Assembly (NCBI GenBank): GCA_963693315.1
Contig: OY856188.1
Coordinates: forward strand, 164,075,379-164,139,378
Reading direction: 5' to 3'
Source of the DNA: Diogma glabrata
Lineage: Eukaryota; Arthropoda; Insecta; Diptera; Cylindrotomidae
DNA length: 64,000 nucleotides
The notes under the pieces are model-generated. The model was not told where the DNA came from, did no database searches, and saw only the letters and a list, made by a program, of their open reading frames with translations. Shown in pieces: positions 21,624-34,714 of this stretch. How positions within the stretch are numbered: position 1 is the first letter of the stretch; every line of letters begins with the position of its first letter. The position numbers and the translations under genes were made by a program.

Positions 21624-21680
21624 ATATTTTTCGTCTGAAGATGATGCGGGAAACGCATTGAAACGTTACGATAAAATATA
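21624..21680 (+). ncRNA. Hammerhead-ribozyme-like motif in PLE end (right arm)
   Basis: Plus-strand copy of the same motif (TCGTCTGAAGATGATGCGGG, then AAACGCATTGAAACGTTACG). It lies in the inverted right arm of the PLE. Stem III is minimal or missing, as in the other copies. Confidence 0.4.
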
Positions 21681-21789
21681 ATTTTTGAAATCAAGTGTTT
21701 CATTTATTTATAATCCAAACAAGAGCTAAAAAACCAAATAAAATTTATTAAAAAATAATATTCAAGCTCAATAAACTAAAATAACATAT

Positions 21790-22678
<889 letters not shown>

Positions 22679-22679
22679 T

Positions 22680-22699
22680 TGGTGACAGCGGTGGGATTA
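22680..22699 (+). other. Primer-binding site, probable tRNA-Leu
   Basis: TGGTGACAGCGGTGGGATT starts one base after the LTR. The TGG start pairs with the CCA end of a tRNA, and the rest matches the complement of a tRNA-Leu 3' arm except one base. The tRNA assignment is from memory of the Leu acceptor sequence. Confidence 0.65.
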
Positions 22700-22713
22700 G
22701 TTGGCTGTTAATA

Positions 22714-24039
22714 ATGGCTTTATTAAGTGATTTGAAGGTTCTTGATTTAAAGAAAGAACTAGAACAACGTGGATTGTCAACAACCGGCAACAAAACTGAA
22801 TTGACGATACGGCTTCGAGAAGCTATGGAAGCTAATGGAGTAGTTGTGGAAAGTTACCAGTTTGGAGTGATTAGTACAAATGCTGATTCAATAGCAGCTG
22901 ATGAGGAGAAAAGTTCTGTTGCGGAAACAACAACCTCATTGCCACCTGCAAATTGTGATTTTACGCAGTTAATGGCTATGATGCAGCAAATGAATTTGAA
23001 TATAAGCCAGACAAAACAAGAAATTAATTCCAACATGAATCAAAAACTGGATGATGTAAATACAAATATGGCTGCTACCAAGGAAGAGATTAGTCTCAAC
23101 ATCAATCAACAGTTAGAAGCAATAAAAACAAGCATTGCTATGAGTCGCGATGAAGTCAAACAAATTATGGATGAGAAACTTCTACAAATGTCAACGGCAT
23201 TCGATGGAAAAGTCGAGAAGATTCAAAACGAAATCCAAGAATTAGAACAAAAAGTGCTTGACGAAAACAAAAAGGTACTTTCCAAGGTTGATGATATCGA
23301 AAAACGGTTGCAGGATATTGAGACGACTAAAGTTACTTCCCAGGTGGTACATCAAGTAGCAAATATTAAATTAAAACCACCATCATACGATGGAACAACA
23401 TCGTTCGGCATCTTCAAGTTCCAGTTCGAGACCGCAGCAGATCAAAACGTTTGGAACGCTGAAAATCGTCTAGCTGCATTGATAGTAGCTCTTAAGGGGG
23501 AAGCAGCTGAAGCACTACAGGCAGTGCCAGAAAGTGACCGAAAAAGCTATGCTGAAGTGATGAATGCATTGGAACGAAAATATGGCAGCGACCACAAAAA
23601 GGAGCGATACCGGATCGAGTTAAAGGGTCGCTTGCAACGGAATGGAGAAAGCCTTCAGGACTATTCTTCGGTAGTAGAACGGCTTGTGCATTTGGTACAC
23701 TCGAATACTCCACCGTATTTTATGGAGAAAATGAAGATCGAGGCTATTACTGATGGTATCCGAGATCCAGAAACCAGGATCAAAGTAATAACTACACCTA
23801 AGGCGACTTTCCATGAAACAGTCGCATACGCAATGCAATATGAGATGGTACAGAGGATGTGTATGCCATCTGGTGGATGCAGAAAAAGGAATGTAGAGGG
23901 GAACATCAAAGGGGAAGTTTTGGCACACAGAGATAGAAGCGACATCAGATGCTGGGTATGTGATGAAGAGGGTCACATGGCACGGGAGTGCAAGAAAAAC
24001 GGGGAAGCAGACAGATTGTCGTCTTCTGTGAAGAACTGA
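22714..24039 (+). CDS. Gag with N-terminal SAP domain, coiled coil and CCHC knuckle
   Basis: This 441-codon frame starts at ATG 22,714, just after the primer site; the reading upstream of it is LTR. Residues 1-42 (LSDLKVLDLKKELEQRG, then NKTELTIRLREAM) match a SAP domain, a helix-turn-helix-like DNA-binding fold. About residues 85-215 are a long Gln/Glu/Lys-rich coiled coil with repeated QKLDDVNTNM-type units. Residues 220-395 resemble a gypsy-type capsid (KLKPPSYDGTTSFGIFKFQF; LKGEAAEALQAVP; ALERKYG). Residues 413-426 are a zinc knuckle, CWVCDEEGHMAREC. TGA at 24,037-24,039 ends it, but the same frame continues directly into a second knuckle and a protease, so the stop is either a readthrough site or a C-to-T decay. 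Confidence 0.85.
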   Translation: MALLSDLKVLDLKKELEQRGLSTTGNKTELTIRLREAMEANGVVVESYQFGVISTNADSIAADEEKSSVAETTTSLPPANCDFTQLMAMMQQMNLNISQTKQEINSNMNQKLDDVNTNMAATKEEISLNINQQLEAIKTSIAMSRDEVKQIMDEKLLQMSTAFDGKVEKIQNEIQELEQKVLDENKKVLSKVDDIEKRLQDIETTKVTSQVVHQVANIKLKPPSYDGTTSFGIFKFQFETAADQNVWNAENRLAALIVALKGEAAEALQAVPESDRKSYAEVMNALERKYGSDHKKERYRIELKGRLQRNGESLQDYSSVVERLVHLVHSNTPPYFMEKMKIEAITDGIRDPETRIKVITTPKATFHETVAYAMQYEMVQRMCMPSGGCRKRNVEGNIKGEVLAHRDRSDIRCWVCDEEGHMARECKKNGEADRLSSSVKN

Positions 24040-24924
24040 GGAGCCGAAGAAATGGAGCACGTAGGGTTCAGGAACAGCAGTAGAAAACTCCTGTGCTGGA
24101 TATGTAGGAAATCGGGCCATATCTCACAGGACTGCTGGAACAGGAAGCGTGATAGATCTTCATCTCCTATTCAACGGAAGCCTGTTGAAGGTGCAACTGT
24201 AAAGCCAAAGAGTGAGGAGAATACAGCCTACATTCCAATTTCAAGAATTGCGGTAAATGGTGAAAGCTTGGGTATCAACGGACAACTTGAAGGTAAAGGT
24301 TGCTTCATGACACTGGATACAGGTTCAGCTTGAACATTCGTTCGCAAAGGTTTAATTGACGGTGTTTTGGAACCATCCGATGGATTGAAACTCCGAACAG
24401 TAACTGGAGAATGCGCTGAAATAGAAGGTAAAAGAATCGCTAAAATAAAATTGGGAAACAACTGCTATCAACAAGAGGTGCTAGTGGCAGACATTATGGA
24501 TGAAGTCATTTTAGGGATGGACTTCATGAAAGCGAAGGGATTAGTCTTCGATTTTGGATGTGGGATCCTAAAGGTTAATAATGTTCGGATGCCACTACTT
24601 GTGAATAAGGCAGAGTCAACAGATAATGGCAGCGATGAGAAACTATGCAGTGCAGATGAAAGTCCAGAACCATCATCCAAACAGATGACGGAAAGAAACG
24701 TCAACCGACGCAGACGTTTGAACAAACGCCGAAAGTTAAAAAGGAAACAAGTTCCGGTCCATTGCGAAGAGAGCAATGTAAATGAAGGGGTTCAAATAGC
24801 TTCAAACGGTGACGAATCGCAGCTGAAAATGAGAATGGTTCAGGGACATGGCAGTGTGAAACACTCAAGGGGAAGAGATAAAGAGCACTTTAGAGATAAT
24901 GAGAATCCCTACTCATCACCGTAG
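24040..24924 (+). pseudogene. Second zinc knuckle and retroviral-type aspartic protease, interrupted
   Basis: In the same frame as gag: CWICRKSGHISQDC (24,093-24,134, a second CCHC knuckle), a linker, then GCFMTLDTGSA with the catalytic DTG triad (24,316-24,324) of a retropepsin, which cleaves Gag-Pol. A TGA at 24,331-24,333 interrupts it right after the active site. The frame then resumes (TFVRKGLIDG, TGECAEIEGKRIAKIKLG, DEVILGMDFMKAKGL with the conserved ILGxDF), followed by a basic, serine-rich tail to TAG 24,922. The frame reads on through ILSRLGNRKRKKNVWIQQLE to TAA 25,081. Both internal stops are TGA at positions where CGA would be expected, the signature of CpG decay. Confidence 0.82.
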
Positions 24925-25083
24925 GCGGACATAGAACAAAGTAATGGCCAAAGACTTAGAAAGGAACCAGAAGCAATTCTAAGCCGCTTGGGAAATAGAA
25001 AAAGAAAAAAAAATGTTTGGATTCAACAATTGGAGGAGAGATCTAGATCCTGTTCGGGACGAACAGGCTTAAGTGGAGGGTAA

Positions 25084-26765
<1,682 letters not shown>

Positions 26766-26975
26766 GTAGTTTAAACCAACTTAAATAAAACTGTTCCGAA
26801 ATTGTATTGATGAAGTTAGTTCGAAAGATGTATTTAATTTGGTTCGATAATTCTTTTGAATTATTCTGTTTCTACTTAAATTTTATATATAAACTAATCT
26901 GACACATCTAATTTTATTTGGACAGAAAACCGTCTGACCCCGAAATCTACCTATTTCTAGCGGATATACCTGCCG
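26766..26975 (-). repeat. Dispersed repeat Z, empty TTAA target copy
   Basis: Its reverse complement matches 45,190-45,377 at about 85-90% by eye (CCGCTAGAAATAGGTAGATT, TCGGGGTCAGAC, GATGTGTCAGATTAGTTTA, ATTTCGGAACAGTTTTATTT). Here the sequence runs through TTAAGTTGGTTTAAAC without interruption; at 45.4 kb a 937-bp element sits exactly at that TTAA. Confidence 0.8.
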
Positions 26976-27212
26976 CTGGGATTTTTTTTATTCAAGAAGA
27001 AGGACTTGCGATGTGTTCTCCATTAAGTGGATTATTAGCTAATATAATTATAGTTAAGGTCAAAATAGTCAAGGTCGAGGTGTAAATTAATGCCTTTCTT
27101 TATTTTATAGTTTTAAATTTTTTCATTTTTGTTTTGGTTTTTTATGTTTAATCAAGTATACATGTTTTTGAAAACACCCCAAAATTTTTAAATAATATTC
27201 TCATATATAATA

Positions 27213-27372
27213 TCACGAGTCGTCAAATAATAGTCGGTTAGTTTTCATAATCATTATTACGAATGTCATTTGAGGTCGCGAGTGCGCGTAGCGCACGAGG
27301 GAAATTTTTAACCTCAAATGGCATGAGTGGTAATGTTGAAAAATAATCGACTAATAATTTGGTGACGAGTTG
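27213..27372. repeat. Palindromic MITE, about 160 bp
   Basis: Arms ACGAGTCGTCAAATAATAGT.. and its inverse ..ATTTGGTGACGAGTTGT, continuing through TGTCATTTGAGGT / ACCTCAAATGGCA, around a GC-rich core TGCGCGTAGCGCACGAG. Compare the similar core at 2,866-2,975 and the ACCACGAGTC end at 12,649. Confidence 0.65.
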
Positions 27373-27771
27373 TATTTAGCAGACAATTTAACAAACAGAA
27401 ATAGTAACATTATTTCATACAACATAATCATACATAATAAAATATTATTTCATCTTACTAGGCGCATAAATGTTATAAATTTGTAATTTATTTTTGACAA
27501 ATAAACATAAACATCCAATCATTTATGAATGAAAACGTACATTTTTACTATTTGCAAATTGCATTTTCACATAATTTTGTAAGTGAATTTTTGTTTTAAA
27601 TTATTATATTAAGTAGGCCGAAAATATTCGAAAATATTCGCGGTTCCTTCCCACCAGAGAAAAATAATCGATACAATTCGTTTTGATTTGTTAAAAAATA
27701 GTAAATGAAGCGTTTTTATTGAACCTTATCGAAACTTTATTAGTGAGTTGAATTGTCATAAATGTAAATTC

Positions 27772-27830
27772 GTTCACCGATGATGGATAGTTTATATCCG
27801 AAACGCGTCTGATATTTATATTTTAATAAA
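27772..27830 (+). ncRNA. Hammerhead-like motif upstream of a PLE remnant
   Basis: CCGATGA (one base from CUGATGA), T, a stem GGATA/TATCC with a 6-base loop, GAAAC, GC, then GTC, the usual hammerhead cleavage triplet. It lies about 100 bp before a PLE coding remnant on the same strand, the place where PLE terminal repeats carry ribozymes. Confidence 0.4.
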
Positions 27831-27924
27831 AAGTTGTTTGAAAAATAATTTTTTTTTATTAAATTATTAAATTTAGTAACTTATTAATTTAAATTAACCT
27901 TAACCGCTCTTTCTTCCTCTCTTT

Positions 27925-28700
27925 CTTGGACATTTCCATAAGTTACACAGGCTCCATGTTTGAATTCAATATCTTTCGTAAGCCGACATGTACTGACTGA
28001 TACGATTACCACTCATCTTCAAACCACCCTATTAATATAAAACATTCAGCAATTAATTCGCTTATCGATAGATTGATTAAAGTTCCATTATCACCCACAA
28101 ATTTTGAAAACGAGTTTAACACAATTCTTAAAATTACAAGTAACAACGGTTTCGAAACGAAAGTAGTTCACAAAACCCTCCGCAATAAACTTAAAAATAA
28201 ATCTTATAAACTTTTATAACCACATTCTGACGAAGGAGATCCCAAGAAATGGCGTAAGATCAATTATATAGTGAGACTTAGGCAAAAAGTTGGTAATATT
28301 ATCTCTAAAACTACCGAAACTAGCTAATTAGCTAATTACAACAAACACACAATTCAAAATTTACTCCTAAACAACAAACCAAAACGTAGTTTAACGTCAG
28401 ATTCTGAAGTTTATCAACTTTCTTGTGATACTTGTGATGCCATCTACATTGGACAAACTGGTCGTAGCTTTCATGACAGATGTTCCGAACATTTTCGAGC
28501 CTTGAGACTCGGTAACCCAACTTCCACATTCTCCAACCATTTAATAGCTGAAAATCATATCAGCTGTTTCTCTAACAATAATAATTTAAAAATCCTGCAC
28601 CAAGAAAAGAAAGGTCTCAAATTAGACGCAATAGAGTAGTTCGAAATCCACAAGGCCCCATTAACTCCCCATTAACCAGACCTGATTTATTTTATTAAAA
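27925..28700 (+). pseudogene. Penelope-like element remnant: RT end and GIY-YIG nuclease
   Basis: The frames show FNIFRKPTCTD and HSSSNHPINIKHSAINSLID (the end of the PLE reverse transcriptase, xYRKPTxTDxYxxxxSxHPxxxK), a linker, then YQLSCDTCDAIYIGQTGRSF and CSEHFRAL (GIY-YIG core with the YIGQT signature), and NHLIAENHISC. Stops occur at about 27,995, 28,218, 28,325 and 28,638, so it is dead. It is diverged from the PLE at 20.4 kb and belongs to another lineage. Confidence 0.85.
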
Positions 28701-30110
28701 ATGGACACTTTTGTTTCAATCAACACTTCTATCAGATACAACAGATGGCAATCCTTTTGTTCGCTAATTTCATTCTTAAAACCATTATCCCAAATCCCGA
28801 TAATTATAATTTGTAATTTATAAAATACCATTCTTAACAATTTTTTACAACCGGGTTAACCTGGTTGAAATTTCAGATTAAGACTTAGAAAATATGTAGT
28901 TCATTAATAAAACAATAAATCAATATTCAATAGTTAAATTCATGTTCTTATTTCAATAATTTTGCCAAGATAGGGGGATACTATGATAGTTTATGTATTT
29001 TGTACAGTGGCGCACACAAGGGGCCGGGTTTCCGGTCAGTACCAACCCCAGTAAGTAAGTTTATTAAAATATTTTTGCAATACCACACGGGTGAAAACCA
29101 ATGTTAATTAGCAGATGGTATTATTAAAATTGGTATCACGGATTATGTTCAGCAATAAATCATGAAGTCACTAATTAATTCAGCCATTAATTTAATTCAA
29201 TCTTGTTCATAGATTTTCCAACTGAAACGATATAAAATGCATTTGGTGGGTATTCGGGAAGTTCAATGAATAAAAGACATATCATTTCGTTCTACAATTA
29301 ACATTTCTTGTGCATTTCATTCATCTAGAAGTAGTGCTACACCACAAGATTTCACGATAAATGGATAGTTATATTAGTACCCATAAAAATAAAAACTATT
29401 ATAAGCTATGATTTGAAACATCTTTACTGTGCATCAAATGGATGGATAATAAGTAAATATTTAATTACATTTGGATATTCTATGATGTTATGCAGAACTA
29501 TGATTGAATGGCTGGACAAACAAGCCACCATTCAATTAACCAACAATTAATTCCTGCTATCAACTAAATGCTATACCAAACAATATCATGAAGATCTAGT
29601 TTATCGACAAAAAATACGGTCTTTTTCTTGAATCTCTGTTCTTTACCCTTGGTATCCTTCTCTATCTTGGCACATTATCTTCACATTTCTTCTATGGGTT
29701 GCTTTTAACCATGACCATTCACGATTCAACATCAGAAAAGTTATCCTAAATTAGAAAGTAAAACATAAAGGTTGCCAAACAAACTAAATGACTGAATCAC
29801 ATAAAACAATGCTCCGCGCAAAATTTAAATACATAAATACAAAGCCTGTAAAAATTGTAGGTTCGATCACCCGCCCATACATATCTCATGCATTCCCACG
29901 TGCGTACATGCACTCACGCACCCTTTCTTACAGACACACTCTCGCATACATAAATCAAATAAAAGAAAATTAAAGAAAACAACACTCACCACATGGTTAT
30001 ATCCTGAGCCCGTTCCCCCCCTTGTTAATCGGAGTTGATCAGCCAATCATCATCGAACGGACAGTATACACGTAAGCGTAGTGATTCTTCAGTAGTTGGT
30101 CCAGAAGGAG
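28701..30110. other. Non-coding stretch
   Basis: Nothing recognised. The stretch 29,860-29,960 has a slightly richer composition (CACGTGCGTACATGCACTCA) but no motif. The ORF at 29,788-29,973 is not supported. Confidence 0.45.
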
Positions 30111-30430
30111 GCAGTTAAAAGTTGAATTATATAAGTGGTTGTCGACTTCAATTGCCAAAGTCGGTTATAATAATATGCGTAATGATACGTAGGTTGTTGA
30201 TCCATATTACCGTAGTTAAAGTTGAATTATATAAGCAGTTGACGACTTCAATTGCCAAAGTCAGTTATAAAAATATGCTTAATGATACGTAGGTTGTTGA
30301 TCCAAATTAACGTAGTTAAAGTTGAATTATATAAGCAGTTGACGACTTCAATTGCCAAAGGCGGTGTTAAAAATATGCGCAATGATACGTAAGTTGTTGA
30401 TTCAAAAGAAGGCAGGTAAACGTTGATTTA
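30111..30430. repeat. Three tandem copies of a ~103-bp repeat
   Basis: Each unit runs GTTGAATTATATAAG..GTTG.CGACTTCAATTGCC, AAAGTC, AATGATACGTAGGTTGTTGA. Starts lie at about 30,119, 30,220 and 30,320; identity between units is about 90%. The array ends about 20 bp before the mariner element. Confidence 0.8.
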
Positions 30431-30449
30431 AGTACGCACTATATACATA

Positions 30450-31740
30450 ACAGGTCATTCAATAAGTCCGTAGGATAAGTAAGAAAAAAACAACATTTTG
30501 ACAAAACTCGATTTTTTTATTCAACATAGTTGCCTTCGAGGGCGATACAACGAGTATAGCGATTTTCCAACTTTTCTATACCACTTTTATAGTATGATTT
30601 CTCTTTCTCGTCAAAATAGGCCTCATTTTCAGCGATTACTTCATCATTGGACTTAAATTTCTTTCCAGCAAGCATTCTCTTGAGATCTGAAAACAGGAAA
30701 AAGTCGCTGGGGCCTAAATCTGGAGAATATGGTGGGTGGGTAAGCAATTCAAAGCCCAATTCATTCAATTTTGCCATCGTTTTTATCGATCTGTGACACG
30801 GTGCATTATCTTGGTGAAACAACACTTTTTTCTTTTGCAAATGTGGCCGTTTCTTTGCGATTTCAGCCTTCAATTGATCCAAAAGTTTACAGTAATACTC
30901 GCTGTTGATGTTGGTTCCTTTTTGGAGATAGTCGATGAATATTATTCCGTTCGTATCCCAAAATACAGACGCCATCACCTTACCGGCCGACTGTTGCGTC
31001 TTTGCTCGCTTTGGATTCGGTTCGTCGACTGCTGTCCACTCAGCTGACTGTCTTTTGGATTCTAGTGTGTAATTGTGAAGCCATGTCTCATCCATTGTCA
31101 CATATCTACGATAGAATTCCCTTTTATTGCGGTTTAACAGTGCCAAAGACTCCTCCGAAGCATCGATTCGTTGTTGTTTTTGGTCGACTGTGAGGCACGC
31201 GGCACCTAATTTGCACAGAGCTTTCGCATACCCAAATGTTCATGTAAAATGGTAAAAACACTACCATCTGCTACCTTTACAATGTCAGCTATTTCGTGCA
31301 CCTTCAATTTGCGATCGTTCATAACCAATTTGTGGATTTTTTTTATGTTTTCTGGAATAACAGCCTCATTTTGGCGTCCACTGCGCTCTGCATCTTTTGT
31401 GCTGGTACGACCACATTTAAATTCAGCCATCCACTTCTCTACCATTTGTCTCGATGGAGCAGAGTTTGGATAATGTTTATCAAGCCATTGTTTGGTTTCC
31501 ACTGTATTTTTTTTCATCAAAAAGCAATGCTTTATTAAAATTCGAAATTCAATTTTTTCCATTTTTTTTCAAAAACAAAAGTTGCTTCACATAAAATGCT
31601 ATAACTCACGAATAAATAGTCAGATTGCTGTCAAATTTATACACGTATCGTTTGAAGGTTAGTACTAAATAAAAATCATATGGAAAAAATTCTAGTAACG
31701 CCATCTATGTGTCATCCTACGGACTTATTGAATGACCTGT
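30450..31740 (-). mobile_element. Mariner element with intact TIRs
   Basis: The left end ACAGGTCATTCAATAAGTCC(GTAGGAT) and the right end are exact inverse repeats for about 27 bp. TA precedes the left end; the right side shows TA overlapping the last base (CCTGTAG), so the duplication differs by one base from the simple model. The length of 1,291 bp is the normal size for mariner. It carries one transposase gene on the minus strand with a single frameshift. Confidence 0.9.
30517..31562 (-). pseudogene. Mariner transposase, one frameshift
   Basis: The N-terminal part (31,562 to 31,206, 118 residues) has the paired helix-turn-helix region (FRILIKHCFLMKKNTVETKQ; KWMAEFKCGRTSTKDAERSG). The C-terminal part (to 30,517) has the catalytic domain: MDETWLHNY (first D), FHQDNAPCHRS (second D) and SPDLGPSDFF (third D). 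I count 34 residues between the second D and the D of PSD, so this is a DD34D transposase. A one-base deletion near 31,211, in the run coding KLCA, puts the two halves in different frames and leaves a stop. Total length would be about 345 residues, as expected. It cuts and pastes the element at TA. Confidence 0.93.
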
Positions 31741-31803
31741 AGCAGTTGAGTAGCAGTTGAGCAATTGATTGAGTAGCAGTTGAGTAGCAGTTGAGTAGCA
31801 GTT
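31741..31803. repeat. Short tandem repeat AGCAGTTGAGT
   Basis: About five copies of (GT)AGCAGTTGAG with one variant (CAATTGATTG), directly after the mariner right end. A small minisatellite. Confidence 0.8.
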
Positions 31804-33168
31804 GATGAATTCAATTGCGAATGAACATAACAAAAAACATGCGTTGAGATATGCGTACCGCCAAATATTTGCTTATTTCCCGAATAGAGACCAGACAAAT
31901 CTCCACTGCCAAAACGCCAACATTTCTCAGGTTGTCCGATCAAAAATCACCCGATTTCCTCCTTACAGTTATGGAACCTCACCATTTAATCAGTCACCAA
32001 TTCAAAAAGATTTTTTTTTTCGTTAACCGTTTTCTGTATTTTATTACAATGCTTAATAATATTGATTGGCAACTAAACAATTAAACGGTGATACCTTCAC
32101 CTTGACCACCGTTCCGTTTATTTAATTTGTTTTTTTTTTATTTAGTTTAATTAATTCAATTAATTTGTTTAATTTTTGTAGCTAATTAATCTATAACTAT
32201 GAAATATTACCATATTATATTTTAACAATTAATTATAAATTACTTAACGATTTTATCAATAAGAGTTTGTACATTTTCACTACACAATACAGTTAGTTCA
32301 TTTTGTACTCTGATTTTGGTAATCAAAAAAAAATTTGCCCTGCTAATTTAACTAGAAAATTTGGAGTTTGAATCGTTTTTGCAAATAAAAATTTGGTACA
32401 TAGCACTTCACACACAGTTAGTTTTCTTTTCCAACTCTTGGTAATCAACAATTTTACCACTAATTTGACTATGTCATACGGTAAATAAACTATCCATTAA
32501 AAAAAAATAAGCTGCAAGCTACGAAAATGTTCCAACCTGAACCCACGGTTCATTAATCATTTACTATGTTTTAATATTTAATGTAACTTTTCTTAAGAAT
32601 TGTATCAATAAAATTTTGTTCATTTACACTACACGCAAAGCAATTAGTTATATTTTCTCTTCGGATTTTAGTTATTTGGATTTTCTTTAGTAATTTACCT
32701 GGATTTTGTTTTAATTTGACCGTTCATCAAGGTCGATGAAAACCACAAACAGCGTAACTGATCTCATCGGAACTTTGGATTTTGTAATTTGTTATACTAC
32801 TAAATTTGGCAAATTATCACAGACAAGAATATTTTATTTTTTTTATTTTCAAGCACTATCACAGACTAATTATCACCGAGAAAAAGGACATTTTAGTTTC
32901 AAGCATTTAAAAAAATAAAAACATAAATCACGCGTTTCACAATGTCTTGTCTGGCCAGTCTACATAACATTCTTTCGTGCTGGAAGTTAGCCAAGGTCCA
33001 GCCATCCCCTGCAAAACGAAACAAAATGTGATATTTCAAATTATAGACCGCAATACCATTGCTCTCAGTTCTATCTAAAATATATGAGCATTATATTAAT
33101 AGCAGTAATGCAAGAACGGGTCATTTTTTTCCGTTTATGAGGTATTTCATTTAAAACGGGAAAACCAG
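31804..33168. other. Non-coding stretch with weak diverged repeats
   Basis: No gene recognised. The blocks at 32,255-32,330 and 32,598-32,690 look like diverged tandem copies (TATCAATAA..TTTGT.CATTT.CACTACAC..CAGTTAGT). The rest is AT-rich. Confidence 0.4.
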
Positions 33169-33658
33169 CAGCCAAATTCTGTAACTGTGAAGTGGGGAAG
33201 TGATAAGTTTTTTATCACTTCACCGCAAAAATATCTAAGTGAGTGAAGTTTTAAAACAATAAAGTTAACACTGACGTTTTGTTTGGCATTAAATGAAATC
33301 GTTTCTTTTGTTGTTATTGACATTATGTCAAAAAAACAGCATAACGTCAATGCGATTTGATTTTTAAAAATTGCATTCTAAATTAAATGCAGCTTAATTT
33401 TACAAATTTAATTTCTAAAATAGTTATATGTATTTAAATTTGTAAAAATTTACGTTTAAATTGTGTTGAAACTTAAAATAAACATTTAATGTTATGTATA
33501 TACTTGACGTTTGACAGTGCGGGGCTTGCAATTAGATTTTTTAACACTCTAATCGCATATAGTATCGCAAAAATGGTAAAATGATAAAAAATTAATGATA
33601 AAATCGAAATGAAGAAATTTTTAACACTTCACCACTTCACAGTTACAGAATTTGGCTG
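33169..33658. mobile_element. MITE family with CAGCCAAATTCTGTAA ends, long copy
   Basis: Ends CAGCCAAATTCTGTAACTGT and the inverse ACAGTTACAGAATTTGGCTG are exact inverted repeats, followed inward by GAAGTGG..AAGTGATAA. At 490 bp it is non-coding. A 106-bp member with the same ends lies at 33,836-33,941. Confidence 0.85.
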
Positions 33659-33811
33659 CTGGCAAGTGCGGGCTTTTTTACAATTAATTGTAGAAGCGTT
33701 TTAAATTTTAAACTTATTCAAAATGATCGCAACAACTATTTTTTACTATGCTTCCAGAAAGATGTTGATTACTCAATAATTTTGTTTAATGAATCTGCCA
33801 TTCATCGCCTT

Positions 33812-34160
33812 TATCGATGAAATTTCAGGCTTCAGCAGCCAAATTCTGTAATTGTGAAGCGGTGAAGTGATAAGTTTTTTAATGAAAAGAAACGAAGAAA
33901 TTTTTATCACTTCACCGCTTCACAGTTACAGAATTTGGCTGCAGAAGTTGATGTTCTGATCTTTCTTAGGGAAATAGAAGCAAACGGTTTGAAACTCCCA
34001 AAAGCAATAACATATTTCTGAGCTTTCTGAGCAATAACATATTTCTACAGTAAAATCGATGAAATTTCAGGCTTCAGATGTTGATGTTCTGATCTATCTT
34101 AGGGAAATAGAAGCAAACGGTTTGAAATTCCCAAAAGCAATAACATATTTCTGAGCTTCA
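33812..34160. repeat. Tandem duplication, one copy interrupted by a MITE
   Basis: Copy 1 (33,816-33,835 plus 33,942-34,030) and copy 2 (34,049-34,158) share CGATGAAATTTCAGGCTTCA, GTTGATGTTCTGATC, AGCAAACGGTTTGAAA and CAATAACATATTTCTGAGCT with few differences. Confidence 0.85.
33836..33941. mobile_element. MITE of the same family, 106 bp, with 3-bp target duplication CAG
   Basis: Almost entirely inverted repeat (CAGCCAAATTCTGTAATTGT ... ACAGAATTTGGCTG). It sits in a tandemly duplicated host sequence. The empty copy at about 34,072 reads GGCTTCAGATGTTGATG; the filled copy reads GGCTTCAG-element-CAGAAGTTGATG. The duplicated bases are CAG (33,833-33,835 and 33,942-33,944). Confidence 0.85.
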
Positions 34161-34161
34161 G

Positions 34162-34464
34162 GAATATTTTCACACTATGACACGAAAAATAAAATCACCA
34201 GCAACTACAAGATGGCTCCTCTCTATGCATCGATGCATTTTGAACATATTAAAAAATTGGGATGTTTTGTATCATTATTTCGATTATACGTATCGAAAAA
34301 GAGGTATTGCGATTTTAAAATTTTTTGCAAACCTCGAAATCAAGGCATATTTACTCCTTTTAAAAAACGTCTTTCGCAATTTTGATAGATTTAATGCTCT
34401 ATTTCATAGAAATACTATCTTATTCCACAAGGTGTATGAAGAATCGAAACAAATATTATTATAG
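34162..34464 (+). pseudogene. hAT-type transposase fragment, possibly an exon
   Basis: The frame reads EYFHT, then SPATTRWLLSMHRCILNILK, NWDVLYHYF and KAYLLLLKNVFRNFDRFN. The TRWLS..RIL..W..L..YF pattern and the following LxxxKxYLxFLxxVxxxFxxFN block are typical of the middle of a large hAT (ZBED/THAP-type) transposase. TTCTGAGCTTCAG just upstream would serve as an acceptor (AG at 34,160-34,161). The frame stops at 34,462. No other part of the transposase is visible, so this is a remnant or a captured exon. Confidence 0.55.
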
Positions 34465-34714
34465 TGGTGGTTTTTGAAGTTTTTTGCATATAAACAATTG
34501 GATTTATATATATGTATATTTTTAGTTGAAAACTTGATGGGAAGTTTTTCCTTAAAGAAACGGCAAAAATCGGGATGTTTTGATACGACAACGGCAAATT
34601 TATTTTTTAAAGTCTAGCATCACTGATGAACGCATGTAAAAGTTTTTGGAAAACAAATCTGACAGCCAATACGTTTTTTTGAAACAAAAGATCAACAACC
34701 GATCGAAACACACC

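Larger units (their letters stand above)
20381..21765 (-). mobile_element. Penelope-like element in inverted arrangement
   Basis: Inverted arms of about 370 bp (20,381-20,750 and 21,390-21,765) flank a GIY-YIG coding region on the minus strand. The arms include the end of the ORF and the 3' non-coding part with a hammerhead-like motif. So two 5'-truncated PLE copies lie head to head with their 3' ends pointing outward, and the right one keeps only the last ~20 codons. Such inverted, truncated copies are common for PLEs. (TA)n arrays lie on both sides. Confidence 0.8.
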
